DNA of 64,000 nt from Escallonia rubra. Taxonomy: Eukaryota > Streptophyta > Magnoliopsida > Escalloniales > Escalloniaceae. A program made the position numbers and the translations under genes. Positions 38,211 to 50,199 of the stretch are shown piece by piece (positions within the stretch are counted from its first letter, which is position 1; each line of letters begins with the position of its first letter). The notes under the pieces were generated by a model. It was not told where the DNA came from. It saw nothing but the letters and a program-made list of their open reading frames with translations, and did not search any database. The DNA lies in contig JAVXUO010000331.1 of assembly GCA_033065855.1 (NCBI GenBank), positions 1-64,000 on the forward strand, given 5' to 3'.

Positions 38211-38359
38211 ATAAATATGTATATGGCATGAGGAGGAGAGTGTGCGCGTATACATATAAAGGGTGTTACAAGGTAGGGGGAGAAAAGCTATAACAAGAGA
38301 TTTGTTTTGTGTTCTTGTGAAATTCAGTGATAAGGGTAGAGAGAGAGAGAGAGAGGGAA
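38211..38359 (+). promoter_or_regulatory. Core promoter and leader of the SEP3-type gene
   Basis: CTATAAATATG at about 38209-38219 is a good TATA box, about 150 bp before the start codon. The leader ends in a GA run (38337-38356), the kind of GAGA motif bound by plant BPC factors and common in homeotic MADS genes. The transcription start itself is inferred. Confidence 0.55.
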
Positions 38360-41300
38360 ATGGGGAGGGGTAGGGTTGAACTGAAGAGAATAGAAAACAA
38401 AATCAACAGGCAAGTTACCTTCGCCAAGAGAAGAAATGGGCTGCTGAAAAAAGCTTACGAGCTTTCGGTTCTTTGTGATGCGGAGGTTGCTTTGATCATC
38501 TTCTCTAATAGAGGAAAGCTGTTCGAGTTTTGCAGTAGCTCAAGGTATAAATAAAATATAAAATAAATGAGTGAACAAAAACATGCTTTTCTTTCCTGTT
38601 TCTCTCTCTCCCCCTCTCTGTGTCTCTTCCTCTTACTCTCTCTCTCTCTCTCTAGATTCTATTTTCTCTTGTTCTGATACAGATCTAAGGGAAAAGACTT
38701 TTTATCTTTTGTGGAGCTGGGGGGTTTTCCGTTTTCGTGAATGTCTTGGTGTTTTTGGAATTCCGTGCTGGGTTCGTTGTTAGATCTGCAAGTGGAAAGC
38801 ATGGAAAGAAGATCAGTTTTTCACATAAATTCTTGAGAGAGAGATTTTTCTTTTGTTTCCTTTGATGTGTTTTGGAGTGTGTTGTCAAGTCTGTGTGACT
38901 TTTCTTAGGTGTTATTTCCGATTTGATACTATGGAAATTAAAGGAGATTTCAAGTTTCCCTTGATCTTTTAGTCTCGTGTCCTTCTTTCTGTTTACGTTT
39001 GTGTTGATCTCGATCTGTGATGTATGTCTTTAGGTTGATTAGGCTAATTAGGAAATTTTAGTGCAGGAAGCATTTAAATCTTCTGGATTAACTTATCAAG
39101 GTCTCTCAGCTTGGTCATTTTGCTACTAATAGGGACTCCCCCTCTCTCTTTCTCTCTCTCTTGCACACCCAGTTTCATAGATATGTGTCCTGGATAAAGT
39201 GTGTTCAAGTGTAGTCATAGTTACCAGTTCCTCTAGGTTTTTTTGGCAAATATTGTTTTTGATCCTTCTGCAAAGATGTTTTCAACATCTGATGCCAATT
39301 ATTTAGCTGTGCTTGTCTTTTTGTTTTTTTTCCTAAAAGCTTTCTGGCAAGTTGACTTTCTGCCTGAGCTAGACCGATCATTTTTCTTTCCAGCAAATCC
39401 TGAACATGGAATGTTTGATTTTGTTCTTTTTTTGATAAAGCTCTCATTTTGTTGCTGTTTCTTGTGAATTGATAAATCGTTTGATAAAATTTTGTTTGAA
39501 TCTTAATTAGCTCCCCTTAGCTCCAATTAACCTTACATGCTTCCTACTCTTTCAGTCCTGTGTCTATGATCAAAGGCCCTTCTAGACCTTGATCCGACTC
39601 TAGGGTTTGAAATTGATGGAGTTAGGGTTTTGTTCATCAGATTATTCACTTTTCCTTTGAAAAAGTGGAACATCATAACAGCCTCCAGTGTACTATTCAC
39701 ATCTCCCTCCCTCCCCCCCCCCCCCCTCTCTCTCTCTCTCACACACACACACATTTCTTTCTGGTACTGAAGTTTTTAGCATAATATTGTAAATTACTTT
39801 TCGTCCTCTTAGAATTCTTTCAAGCTTGAGAATTATATGTTCTTTCAAGCTTGAGAATTATATGCTCTTTCGAATACTCTTCGTATAAGAGCTACAAGAG
39901 CTACGTACATACGCATGTGAATTACCAAGTCAAATTGAACTGTTGAAGCATGTCTTGGGGTGCCACAATGGATCAGGTAAGGATTTATGTACAGTGATCC
40001 GGGGTAACCTTTGAAAACATACTTTTAGGCTCTATGTATTTCTTCAAGTATATATACTGAATTGGGACGGTTAATGCATGTTTAGAGATAGACTGATAAC
40101 CCAACTAATCCATGTGAGCTACAAATGTGGAATATTCTTGCTAATATTCAGATGATTTATACTTCTTTATTCCTGGTATTGGATTGTTGGCTATGAAGTT
40201 CACTGTTGCTGGATTTAAAGAGGGTTTCAGTTGTTCATGATTAGCAGGATATCATACTTGCATCTATTTTTCTAAATTAATCAAGGAACTAACACCGGAC
40301 AAAGGGACTATGGAAGTTTATAACATTAGAAGAATGCGAATGTCAAGACCTTTGAAGACTGTATGGTGACCAATAGGTACACTAAGAATGATACATATAA
40401 GACTGAGAATTTGTCATGAAGAAAGTAATAGAGCGGCAAATTTTAATTTGTGTTCGTTCCTCGTACCGTGTCAACTTGTCTGATGTAGTTATGAAATCTC
40501 TACATCTAGTTTCTTTAACTAATTTTCTTCCCTCTTGTTACGATTGATCAGAAAAGACGTTCCTTCCCCCATCAGATTTCTTTTAAATTCAGTTGATCGT
40601 AGAGAAAATTCGTGAAACAAGCCTTTTTATTTGGAGATCTGCTTTGTGCTTCTTCTGGAAAGAAAATTACTTTAGTTTCTTTCAGCAGCAGCATGTAAGG
40701 TTTCTCACTTCCATTCCCTTGGATGATTGTTGTAGGTCGCATTAGTATTCGATGCTTTTTGCTACCTCTGACTCCAACAGACATTAAAATTGAAAAACCG
40801 ATGAATATACATTTAAGTAATTAAAAGACCTTCATGTTTAGAAACTATAAGTTGATAACTGCCGCCATCAAGTAGATTTAATCTAATCCGATGAAGTAAA
40901 TCAACCAAAAAGGATCTTAAGTAGTCAACAAAGAAATTTTGCATGTGAAAATTCACACTTGAATGTGTTTATGTAAGAATGGATCCAGTAATATTCATTC
41001 TATCGCATCTACTTATGATTGTCGATGTTAGGAAACTGATATGTATGTGTTTATTATTCCAGCAGTATGCTCAAAACACTTGAGAGGTATCAAAAGTGCA
41101 ACTATGGAGCACCAGAGACAAATGTATCCACAAGGGAGGCACTGGTAATGCTTATATATTGCGAACTTCCATTATTAATGTACGCCAGTGGTTTCGAATG
41201 TGGTAGAAGTTCTTATTTCTTGTTTTCTTAATCTCCTTATGCTCTTATTCAGTCTGAGAGATGATGAGCTTAGCTAAATTGTAAAGAAAACAGATAAAAT

Positions 41301-44300
41301 TAAAGACAAATGAATTTATTCTTGTTTAGTGGGAAAGAAGGACTTGGAAAGGAATTTTTCTTGATATTGTTTGTTCTGTTCTTTATAATGTTTCCTCAGT
41401 AGAAAGGAATGAAGTACGAAACACATTCTTGATGTGCAAGACATGCTACATTAACATAGGCGGATCCAGGCTTTCTGCAGCTGTAGCTGTTGCATTGCCC
41501 ATTTATACTCCATTTATAAACCAAGTGTACAGAATTATCACAAGAAGCAAGGATGATCAGTATTATTCCTTTGACGGGGGTTGGGTGGGAGAGGGGGAGG
41601 GTTTTACAGGTTCAAACTCTTATACAGCTCTTCATCACTTAATTCAACTGAGCATTAGTCCAAGGTCAGCTAGATGAATATCTACCACCAAGGTCCTTTT
41701 CCCTACTTCTACTACAATACTTTAGGTCTGCGCCTACCTTGATTGTCCCCATTGATCGACTTGGTGCACATATCTATCGCTATATGATCCAAGATAAGGT
41801 TTTAGCATCCATCAAGTATGACAATGGTAGGGATTTGTGTGAGATAAAGTTGCAAAGAGAAGAAGGTTGAAACAATGAACCTCCTTTCTCTACACCTTTT
41901 ATCTACCTTCTTATGCTAGATATTTATAATTAGTACCAAGAATCAATCTTGTTTACCCTATGGACCTTTTATGTCATATTGCGTTCTTTCTTTCCGGCTT
42001 TTGGACTCCACCTTACCTTCAGATCCTCACTCTCTTGCATGCTACCGTACTTCGCTCTAAAAACTTGCTCTACCTTAGTTTTCATCTCCTTGTTTCTCAT
42101 TCTTCTTGTCCTTTGTATATCTAAAGGAAAGAAAAAAAGAATTAGCAACATGCTCTTGCAATTGTGATGTGGTATATTGGGGGATTAAGTCAGCTCAGTC
42201 TTAAGAAAATGATTCAAGGATAGCAGCAGATTCAGATCTAAACGAAGTTGTCATTGAGGTGCTTAGGTTAGAGAAATGCCCCAAGATGAGCATGCATTAG
42301 AATGATGAAGAAAAACCAAGATCAACATCAGCTTTTTCACCAATCCATGGCCATCCTGAGCAGGTCTTTTAAGAAAACGAGTGAGATATGAGTTGAATTA
42401 TGTCAGAGTTGGCATGATCAACTTGATTCTGCCTTATTTGTGAGCAATTAGCAGTGAAGCACTCTCTAATCTTAGTTCTTCATCTACATGATTATTTCTC
42501 CTACTTCTGCTTTATCTATTGTCTGATTTTGCTTCTCCTGCTATCCCTTATCAATAAACTTTATCAGAAGCAAATTAATTCGGTCTCACATCTCTGAAGT
42601 ACTCTTTTTAAATATCACGAGAGTGATATCGTTTATCTTTCATGTACAATGATTTAAAATGCTTAAAGATAGTAATGCAACTCAAACCTGAAGACAAAGA
42701 TAGGCAGCCACGAGTTATGCTTTATTTTAGGGTATTACTCGGTTTAACATAGCTGAAGTCATTCATTAGGTTCTATTTTTGGGGTTGATCCTGATGGCTT
42801 TCTGCCAAAGTGGTCCGTCAAGAACACTCTGCTGATACAGTGAACTTCATACTAAACTTGCAGTCACCTTTGTTGCGTGGTGGGCACAATATAAGGGAGA
42901 TATATTTGCAGCGGAAATACTTTTGAGTATCATAGTAGAGGAGGAGGAAGTGGAGAGGAGAAAACACTCTTGGATATTTTTCACTACTCAATCAACACTT
43001 CTATTTCATAAAATTCACTCACTCTTTCCACACTTACAAAACTCTCTCTTTCACTTCACTTACTTCTCTTTTAAAATAACTAGGTGACACACCTTTTTAT
43101 ACTAAGACATTTAAAGACTCATTTAACTCCTAAAGATAACTTCCCAAACCTTTTACTTTTCATCTTCCTAATTAATCACTCATAGGTTATGAGTAACTCC
43201 TCTAACTTTTCACTTTTCAGCTTCTCTTCATTTATTCATGTCTTCATTCTTCCTCATCAATTGTCATAACTATGTGAATCAAGGTTAACTCCCAACAACC
43301 TTGTTGTAGGTGTTGCTTATTCATAGTGTTTGCTACCACTATTAGTACCCAAGTACTCGGCTAGAAACAGTGGCAGGGAAATATCAAAAATTTGATGTGT
43401 ACGTTTTCAGTAATCTTTTATGTACCGAACTCATGCCAATGCCACCATTAATGAATACAGAGTCCCGCAACATCTGAACCACCAGTGTCAGTCCATTCAG
43501 CCCCATGCTAACCCAGTGGGGTAAGCAAAGAACAACACGTACTGGTGATTAGGGAATGACTGATGAGAACTGTGAAACCAGCTCAAAAATGTACATCAAA
43601 GGCATAAAAAAATCAATGTCGCGATCTAATTTGAAAACGCATTTAGTACAAACTCAATATAACACAAATTGCCGCTAACATTTAGCTAAGAAATATTTAC
43701 CTGTGTTTTTTTTTAGTTCAGTGAATATACTTCTTTTTTATATCATGGTACAGTGTTCTATGTAACATCTAAGAACCTAAATTCAGACAATAAGCAGCAT
43801 TCTTAAGAAGCTTTACTTCTATACGCACCTTGTGTACTAATACAGAGTTACTCGCAATTTTACCCTCTAGTAACTCAACTGAATATGGTTATAGGAGCTT
43901 AGTAGCCAACAGGAGTATTTGAAGCTTAAAGCGCGTTATGAAGCCCTGCAACGATCCCAAAGGTAAGTCAATGCAAAGTGTCTCTACTCTTAGTCATGAT
44001 AGAAGTATTAAGCTGGATGTGTGTTGCAAATTACCTCTCTTGGTTGTGATGACAACAGGAATCTTCTGGGTGAGGATCTTGGCCCTCTAAACAGCAAGGA
44101 GCTTGAATCGCTAGAGAGGCAGCTTGACATGTCATTAAAGCAAATCAGATCAACACGGGTACTTTGATCTCACCATATTTTGCCCAGCACCATGTTTTGT
44201 ATACTAATCATTTAGATTCACTTGCCTTGGCCTCAGAACTTCTTAATGACTAGTAGACACAGTACGCTTTACTTTTATATGGACCTTGTGTCTAACATTC

Positions 44301-45661
44301 ACTTTTGCAAGAGGTATTGTCATTTCTTTGCTGCAATATCAAGAAAACGTACTACTGATTTATTTATAAGATAGCCAGATAGGTTGAATTCCACAAGAAA
44401 ACAACATATGGGAAAGAGAGTGCAGGATGCTATAGATAATAGATTTGATTATAGCCCTTTGCATCTTCAGCCAACAACTTAGGCTTGCATGGATCTGCAG
44501 TGCTCCTGAAGATCAAGTTTTAGTTACATCAGATTGAAGCTGCAATATGCTTAATGACTATCTTTGGTTCATAAAATAAATCAACATTTGTTTTGTAGTT
44601 ATATTCTTTTTCATTTAGTAAAATATCTAGACCTAAAATGCAAATGACTCCCACATGTTCTTAAAGTAAATTGTCACAGTGACATGGTTCGATTCTTCAC
44701 TTAACCATGTGACATTGTTTTTTCCAAGAAGGTGTTGTTGGAGTCAAATTATGTGTACTAATAACTCATCGCTAAACGCTTCATTTGCAGACCCAGAACA
44801 TGCTGGATGCACTCACAGATCTTCAAAGAAAGGTAGGAAAACATTTTGAAAGTGAACTTCATAGATTAGGTGATTTTTTGGCTCGTTTACTTCATTGGAG
44901 TTCTTATATACACAGGAGCATGCGCTAAATGAAGCAAACAGGACCCTGAGACATAGGGTACGTGGAATTCATACTCTTTTGCATGCAAAGCCGTTTTGTA
45001 TAACTGCGTTAAGACAGTTTAGGATACAACTACAAATGGCTAGACAGGTATAAAAATGCCAATGACTTTCTCGCTGATTCTTTGCAGCTGATGGAAGGAA
45101 ACCAAGTAAATCCGCTCCAGTGGAATCCAAGCGCGCAAGATGTCAGCTATAGCCGGCAACCCCCTCAACCTCAGGCTGATTCATTCTTTCATCCCTTGGA
45201 ATGTGAACCTACATTACAGATTGGGTAACACCCCCTAACTTTTTAAGTAGTAGTAGCAGTATTTTTCGCTTTCACTTGCGTCCCCAGGTGCATAATAAAA
45301 TGAGCCTAAAACTAGTCATACAATAAAATGATGTATTGAAACTTAGGAAAATGGCTTTCCATTTTGCTAGATCAAATAGCTCACTCGTAAAATCCAGTAA
45401 GCTTAGCAGTTTCTGATATGTGTTGCTCCTATAGATATCTCCAATGGGTTTTACATATACAAATGAACTTGAAGGGAGACATGTTATCTTGATTCATTGA
45501 TTCTACTAAGATAGTGGTTGTCATATTGGTTGCCTTTTGAGCCGTGTGTCGTATACCCTAATGACTGGTCTATCGATTTCAGATCCTACCATCCTGACCC
45601 AATAACAGTGGCAGCAGCAGGCCCCAGTGTGAATAATTACCTGCCAGGATGGTTGCCATGA
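38360..45661 (+). CDS. SEP3: SEPALLATA3-type MIKC MADS-box transcription factor (complete)
   Basis: A floral E-class MADS protein that bridges A-, B- and C-class partners into DNA-bound tetramers. Exons: 38360-38544, 41066-41144, 43895-43962, 44059-44158, 44791-44832, 44916-44957, 45088-45224 and 45583-45661, giving 243 residues. The eight-exon MIKC layout, including two 42-bp exons, is as expected. The MADS domain is residues 1-60 ([20 protein letters not shown]...[13 protein letters not shown]). The K-box follows ([39 protein letters not shown]). The C-terminus carries the SEP motifs [14 protein letters not shown] and ends [11 protein letters not shown], diagnostic of the SEP3 rather than the SEP1/2/4 lineage. 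Introns 1 (2.5 kb) and 2 (2.75 kb) are long. Exon 2 has a tandem CAGCAG acceptor; the second AG was chosen because it gives the usual CSSSSM. All sites are intact. Confidence 0.96.
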
Positions 45662-46185
45662 TCAGAAGACCATGTTCAGCAATGGTGTGCATTCTTCTCG
45701 CAAGAACCAGAAAGTTTAGTCTTTTGTGTGTTATTTGACCCCCCAAAAAAACAGAAAAAAAAAGAAAAAGAAAATTTGTGCAATGTCATGGATCTCTATA
45801 AGACACTTCTATTATAACTCCATGTTTTAGGAGAACCATAAGTAGTTCTGAAGAAGAGTGCCAAGCACCGTGTTCATGTTTTTCTGTAAAAAAGATTTGT
45901 GTTCGAAGACCCTTGTGTTCTGCAAATTCTTATGCTTTCTTTGAATGTTTGAAGGTCGACACATGACCAAAGGAATGGGGGGTTTGGGGTCAGTGGTAGG
46001 TGGGTGGGTGGGTGGGGGCGGGGGAGGGGAGGTAATTAATGTCAAAATCTCATCTAAGAGAACAAGAGGGGCATACCCTTCCAGTTCCAGTTATAGCCCT
46101 GTCACCAAAGGTTTTCTTTGCTGCCATAGCTATGGACAAGATTTTCTAGGCTTGATCTTGAAATCATATGGTTACAACCGATATC
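45662..46185 (+). other. 3' region of the SEP3-type gene
   Basis: Probable 3'UTR, then a short G-rich stretch with repeated GGTGGGTGGG (about 45994-46030). No other coding region is seen. Confidence 0.5.
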
Positions 46186-46204
46186 GATATGCATATTGAG
46201 ACTA

Positions 46205-47010
46205 ATCTATAGCCGGCCCTAAAAAACTCTTTGTACCCTCTCTCCCGGAGATTGCTCAGCCGCCCCTTCCTCCTTCAGCTTATGGCTGTGAGGCTGGAAG
46301 GGGAGGTCCCCCCGTGATCCTTTTCCTTCTTGCCCTTTGCATTTCTTCCTCCCTCTCCTTCGGCACCCCACCCTGCCGATTCCCAACACCCGCCAACATC
46401 CCTCCCCCCCCACCTCCGATCTCCACAATCACTTCAGATCAGAACTCCTTCAGCCCCAAAGGTACCTTACCCCTTTCGCTTCTCTCAGAGCTGAGAGTTT
46501 CTCTCAGATCCGTCGTTGTCTCCGGATCACTATTCCGGCGAGTTTGGTTAGAAATCTCCGATGCGAAGTCCGAAAAGGTGGGATTGTGGCTTGAAGATGC
46601 CGGATCAACTAGATTTGGAGGATGCATATTCCCTTCGAGTTGCGGATCACTTCGATCCGGCCTTGGGAGGACCCTCCTCCACCATCTATGGTTCCGATGT
46701 TGACCGCGACAGTAATGTAAACTGCCATTGTAAGCTGCCCAAGGCTCTCACCTCTGTTTCAGTGGGAGCGAGAGATCTGATGCATGTTCTTGCATGTTCG
46801 ATCCCGACCTAGCTACCCCTTAATTTGGTACTCCCAAATACGGGCAACCCTTATGTTTACGTTATTTTCCTCTAAGGCCATGTTGGCCATTTCCGGGACC
46901 ATCCGTTCGGATGACAGTGTCTCTGTCTTTCCAGGAATGCCCATTTGGGTATTGCCTTTAGGTTGTAATGGGTAATTTTATTAATGCAATTTGCTTAGAA
47001 AAAAAAAAAA
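46205..47010 (+). mobile_element. Poly(A) retroposon with 19-bp target duplications
   Basis: GATATGCATATTGAGACTA occurs at 46186-46204 and 47011-47029. The 806-bp insert ends in a run of 12 A after TTAATGCAATTTGCTTAG. It begins with a C-rich, leader-like sequence and has short frames (46314-46703) without a recognisable domain. The perfect long duplications and intact tail show LINE-mediated insertion that is fairly recent. It may be an internally deleted LINE or a retrocopy of an unidentified transcript. Confidence 0.85.
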
Positions 47011-47029
47011 GATATGCATATTGAGACTA

Positions 47030-48559
47030 TATATCATTTCTCATGAGGACTACAAGATCATCCCTTCTACATGTATATAGAGACACGGTAATCAATGCGG
47101 GAATCAACTTGCTAAAATGAGAATGCAGCAGGGGTTTGCTTTTGTGTATTTCATGCAACCACCTGAGGCGGTGCGCCCCCTGGTAGCTGTCAATGCCGCA
47201 AAAGTGGCCTATAGTAGGGCTTAGTTTGTTTTAGTTTTTCTACTGCTGTGTATATAAAAAAAAATTATGTCAACGCATGCAACCTTGCAGAGGCAGAGCC
47301 AATGGTGGCACCGGTGGGACAGTGCCCACCTGCTCAATATTTTTCTCATTTACATGTTATATTTACTTTAGAATGACAAAAGTGGCCAGTAAAAAATTTT
47401 GAAAATGCTTGAAGGAGATATTTTCTGGGTTATTTTATTACATGTTAAAGTACCTAATTAATATTTTAGGGACAAGTATGTTCTTTTACACAAATAAACG
47501 GAGAAAACAAACTCCAAAATCTGAAAAATAAAGTCAAAATTCAAAAGAGTGCACATAGCGACAGAACAACACCGCTGCATTGCAACTTCATAAGTTTTCT
47601 TCTCTCCCTCCTCCAGCGGCCAGTGACGATATTTTTGACAACTTCTTCCTTATATATTTGGTATCCACCTTAAGAATAAATCATGACTTCGCCACTGCCA
47701 TCTTGGTTGTTCATTTGTCTATCGCCTAGCCTCATTGCTACAATGTTAATCCAAATCCCGTTGTCCCCGAAGTTCGCCTTAAGCAACTTGCTGATGGCTC
47801 ACTCAGAGTTTGGAGGGTTATAGCGCACGCACTCTCTCTCTCTCTTTGTGCGCGCGCGCGGTGTTATAGTTCTTGTGAAACCCTTTTGCATGCTTTTTCC
47901 TTACCCTGTTTTTGTGTTAATGTTGGGAAAGTCTAAATTAGATAATGGACCTCCCAATTGTACAGCACGGCACTGGGCCTGTTTCTCTGCCGTAGCCCAT
48001 AAAGTAAAGACTGTGCTAAAAGGTGCCATGGGCCGCATGTGCCTAATGTCAAAAGCCTGTAATCGCACAAAAATGGTTTCAGAGGCGTAATGTAACAGCT
48101 TTAACACGCTTAAACGTAGCTATAGTTCTTCTTTTGTTGTACAACAAGTTTTGTACAAACGTGGCTATGGCGGCATTTGACAATTTTGTAATAGCGATTA
48201 GCGACATTTAAGAGCTTTAAAGCTGCCACAGTGAAGAACTTCTGTCATGGTGCTTTGACCAATCCACCTGTTATTGTTAAACTACAAATAGTATTTAGTG
48301 ATTTTACTTGAGACGAATTGAATATTGAATATTGCGACATCAAAGAACTATAGAAATGATTCATTTTTGCTGCGATTCAGGTTGTAACAAGAGGTTAGAA
48401 TCTTTTGTTTGGTGACAATTAATGGTCACAAGCTATTGATTAATGTATTTTTGCATACCCCTTTGACAACAATTTGCTGTAGCACTTGCCTCTAAACACT
48501 AAAGTATGTTTAGTGAACATCGACTATCGATTTATCAGAAGCGAGAATAGAATCGCTTT
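47030..48559. other. Gene-free stretch with a possible decayed element
   Basis: GCAGAGGCAGAGCCAATGG near 47288 and CATGACTTCGCCACTGCCAT near 47682 are loosely inverted and bound about 410 bp; these are common plant repeat ends (low confidence). A GC alternating run, TGCGCGCGCGCGG, lies at 47849-47861. No gene is seen. Confidence 0.4.
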
Positions 48560-48567
48560 ATCAGTAA

Positions 48568-49191
48568 TAGGGGTAAGTATCAAACCGTTCAAACCGATCC
48601 GAACCGATCAAACCGAACCAATCCAATCCGAACCGTCCAAAGATCTTAACGGTTTGGTTTCACATTTTCCAAACTGACTTTGGTTCGGTTTGGTTCACGG
48701 TTCACATTTTTGAAACCGATTCTGAACCGAACCAAACCGACCTATGATATGTTAATGTATTTTTAGTAACATTCCATTGATAATTACACATATAAGGAAC
48801 TAAGCAACTCCAAAATAAACAAATCTTGAAAGTTAAAAGAAACGAAAATATTAACAACACTTAGAACACAAAAAAATTGTGACCAATATCTAGTTTATAT
48901 TTACTCATTCTTTCTCATTCTTTCTCATTCATCAATGAGAACTTATATATCGAATGAAACAAGATTATATGTAATTTAGAAAAAATATAACTTCAATTAG
49001 TAATGTGTAAAGGAACAATAACTTTAAGTGGGCAAACCGATCCAAACCGACTAAACAGAACCATTTAAAACGACCAAATCGAACCGTCCAAACCGATGGT
49101 GTTTAATTTGGTTCGATTCACAATTTTTCAAACCGAGGGATAACGGTTTGGTTTGCAGTTTGATCCCTAAACTGAACTATGATCACCCCTA
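48568..49191. mobile_element. Non-autonomous hAT-type element, copy 2
   Basis: It starts TAGGGGTAAGTA and ends TGATCACCCCTA. It is flanked by ATCAGTAA (48560-48567) and ATCAGTAG (49192-49199), 8-bp duplications matching at 7 of 8 bases. It carries the same AAACCGAACC/GGTTCGGTTT subterminal clusters as copy 1 at 24663-25231, so both belong to one family. There is no transposase frame. Confidence 0.82.
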
Positions 49192-49199
49192 ATCAGTAG

Positions 49200-49587
49200 A
49201 GAGAACGAGAGGTAATAGCTTTTTGCTAAAGAACTATCCCAAAAGTTTTCAATAAGGCATTAAGAGCCTCTTTATGGTGCCCAGCGACAACTCATTTGGT
49301 ACTTTCTAATAGTGTGGACTCGTGACCCTCTTGGTCACCCTTCAAAGTTGTGTTCGTAAATTCAGATGATGAGTCTTGTAGCATCATTTATCAAAGAACA
49401 CATGATGCGCAAAAAAAAATTCGTACAGGATTTCATAAAAAACAAGCTATATGATCCCACGATTGAAATGCTTCTCGAGATGCTCCAAAGACAACTTGGG
49501 AGTTCATCGACCATGGCAGTGCCTGCACACTACTTACTTTTTTCAAGCTCCAATTATCATTCTCAAGAGTTATAATTCTCAATTCTA
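49200..49587. other. Short spacer, nothing recognised
   Basis: No gene or repeat signature. The 69-residue frame at 49366-49575 has no motif. Confidence 0.35.
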
Positions 49588-50198
49588 TAGGGCCAATTTG
49601 ACAAAAAAAATTTGCTCTTTTTTTTTTCAGTTTTTAAAAACTGAAAAAAAAGAGCGTTTGGTAACCAATTTTTTTTCAATTTTAAAAACCAGTTTTTAAA
49701 CTGAAGAGTAAAAAAAAAACTCCAGAAACTGGTTTTTTTTTCACTTTTGGTTTTTTTTTCTTAGACCACCACCACCACCCTCCCACCGCCGGCAGCCACC
49801 TCAGGCGACCACCGCCGGCCGCCGGCGACCACCGCCGGAGACTGCCGGCAGCCACCTCCGGCCTCCGGTGACCACCGCCGGAGACTGTCGGCTGCCACCT
49901 CCGGCCGCCGACGACCACCGCCAGCGACTGCCGGCAGCCACCTCCGGCCGCCGGAGACTGCCGGCTGCCACCTCCGGCGACTGCCGGCAGCCACCTCCGG
50001 CCGCCGGCCACCACCACCACCGCCACCGCAAACCACCAAAAAAAAAAAGTCAAAATAAAAAGGGTTACCAAACACAAAAAAAAAAACTCAAAAATAAAAT
50101 GGGTTATCAAACACCCACTTGTTTTTGTAAAAAAAAAAAATTAAGCTGCTCTTTAAAAACTGAAAACCAAAAAAAAAAATTTGTCAAACGAACCCTTA
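49588..50198. mobile_element. MITE-like element with CCG/CCACC triplet core
   Basis: The ends TAGGGCCAATTTGACAAA and TTTGTCAAACGAACCCTTA are inverted repeats. Inside lie further inverted AT-rich phrases (CAGTTTTTAAAAACTG, CGTTTGGTAACC against GGTTACCAAACAC). The core, about 49770-50030, is an imperfect tandem array built on GCCGGCAGCCACCTCCGGC. Reading frames over the core are repeat artefacts. TAGGG-type ends suggest hAT, but no clean 8-bp duplication is visible. Confidence 0.65.
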
Positions 50199-50199
50199 G

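Noticed and set aside
43695..43894. Alternative earlier acceptor for SEP3 exon 3
   Set aside because: Only the AG ending at 43894 restores the conserved [11 protein letters not shown] in phase.
46314..46703. 129-codon frame in the retroposon
   Set aside because: No recognisable domain; overlapping frames of similar length; treated as part of the element.
46205..47010. Reading the insert as a functional retrogene
   Set aside because: No known protein could be matched by eye, so it is left as a retroposon of unknown parent.
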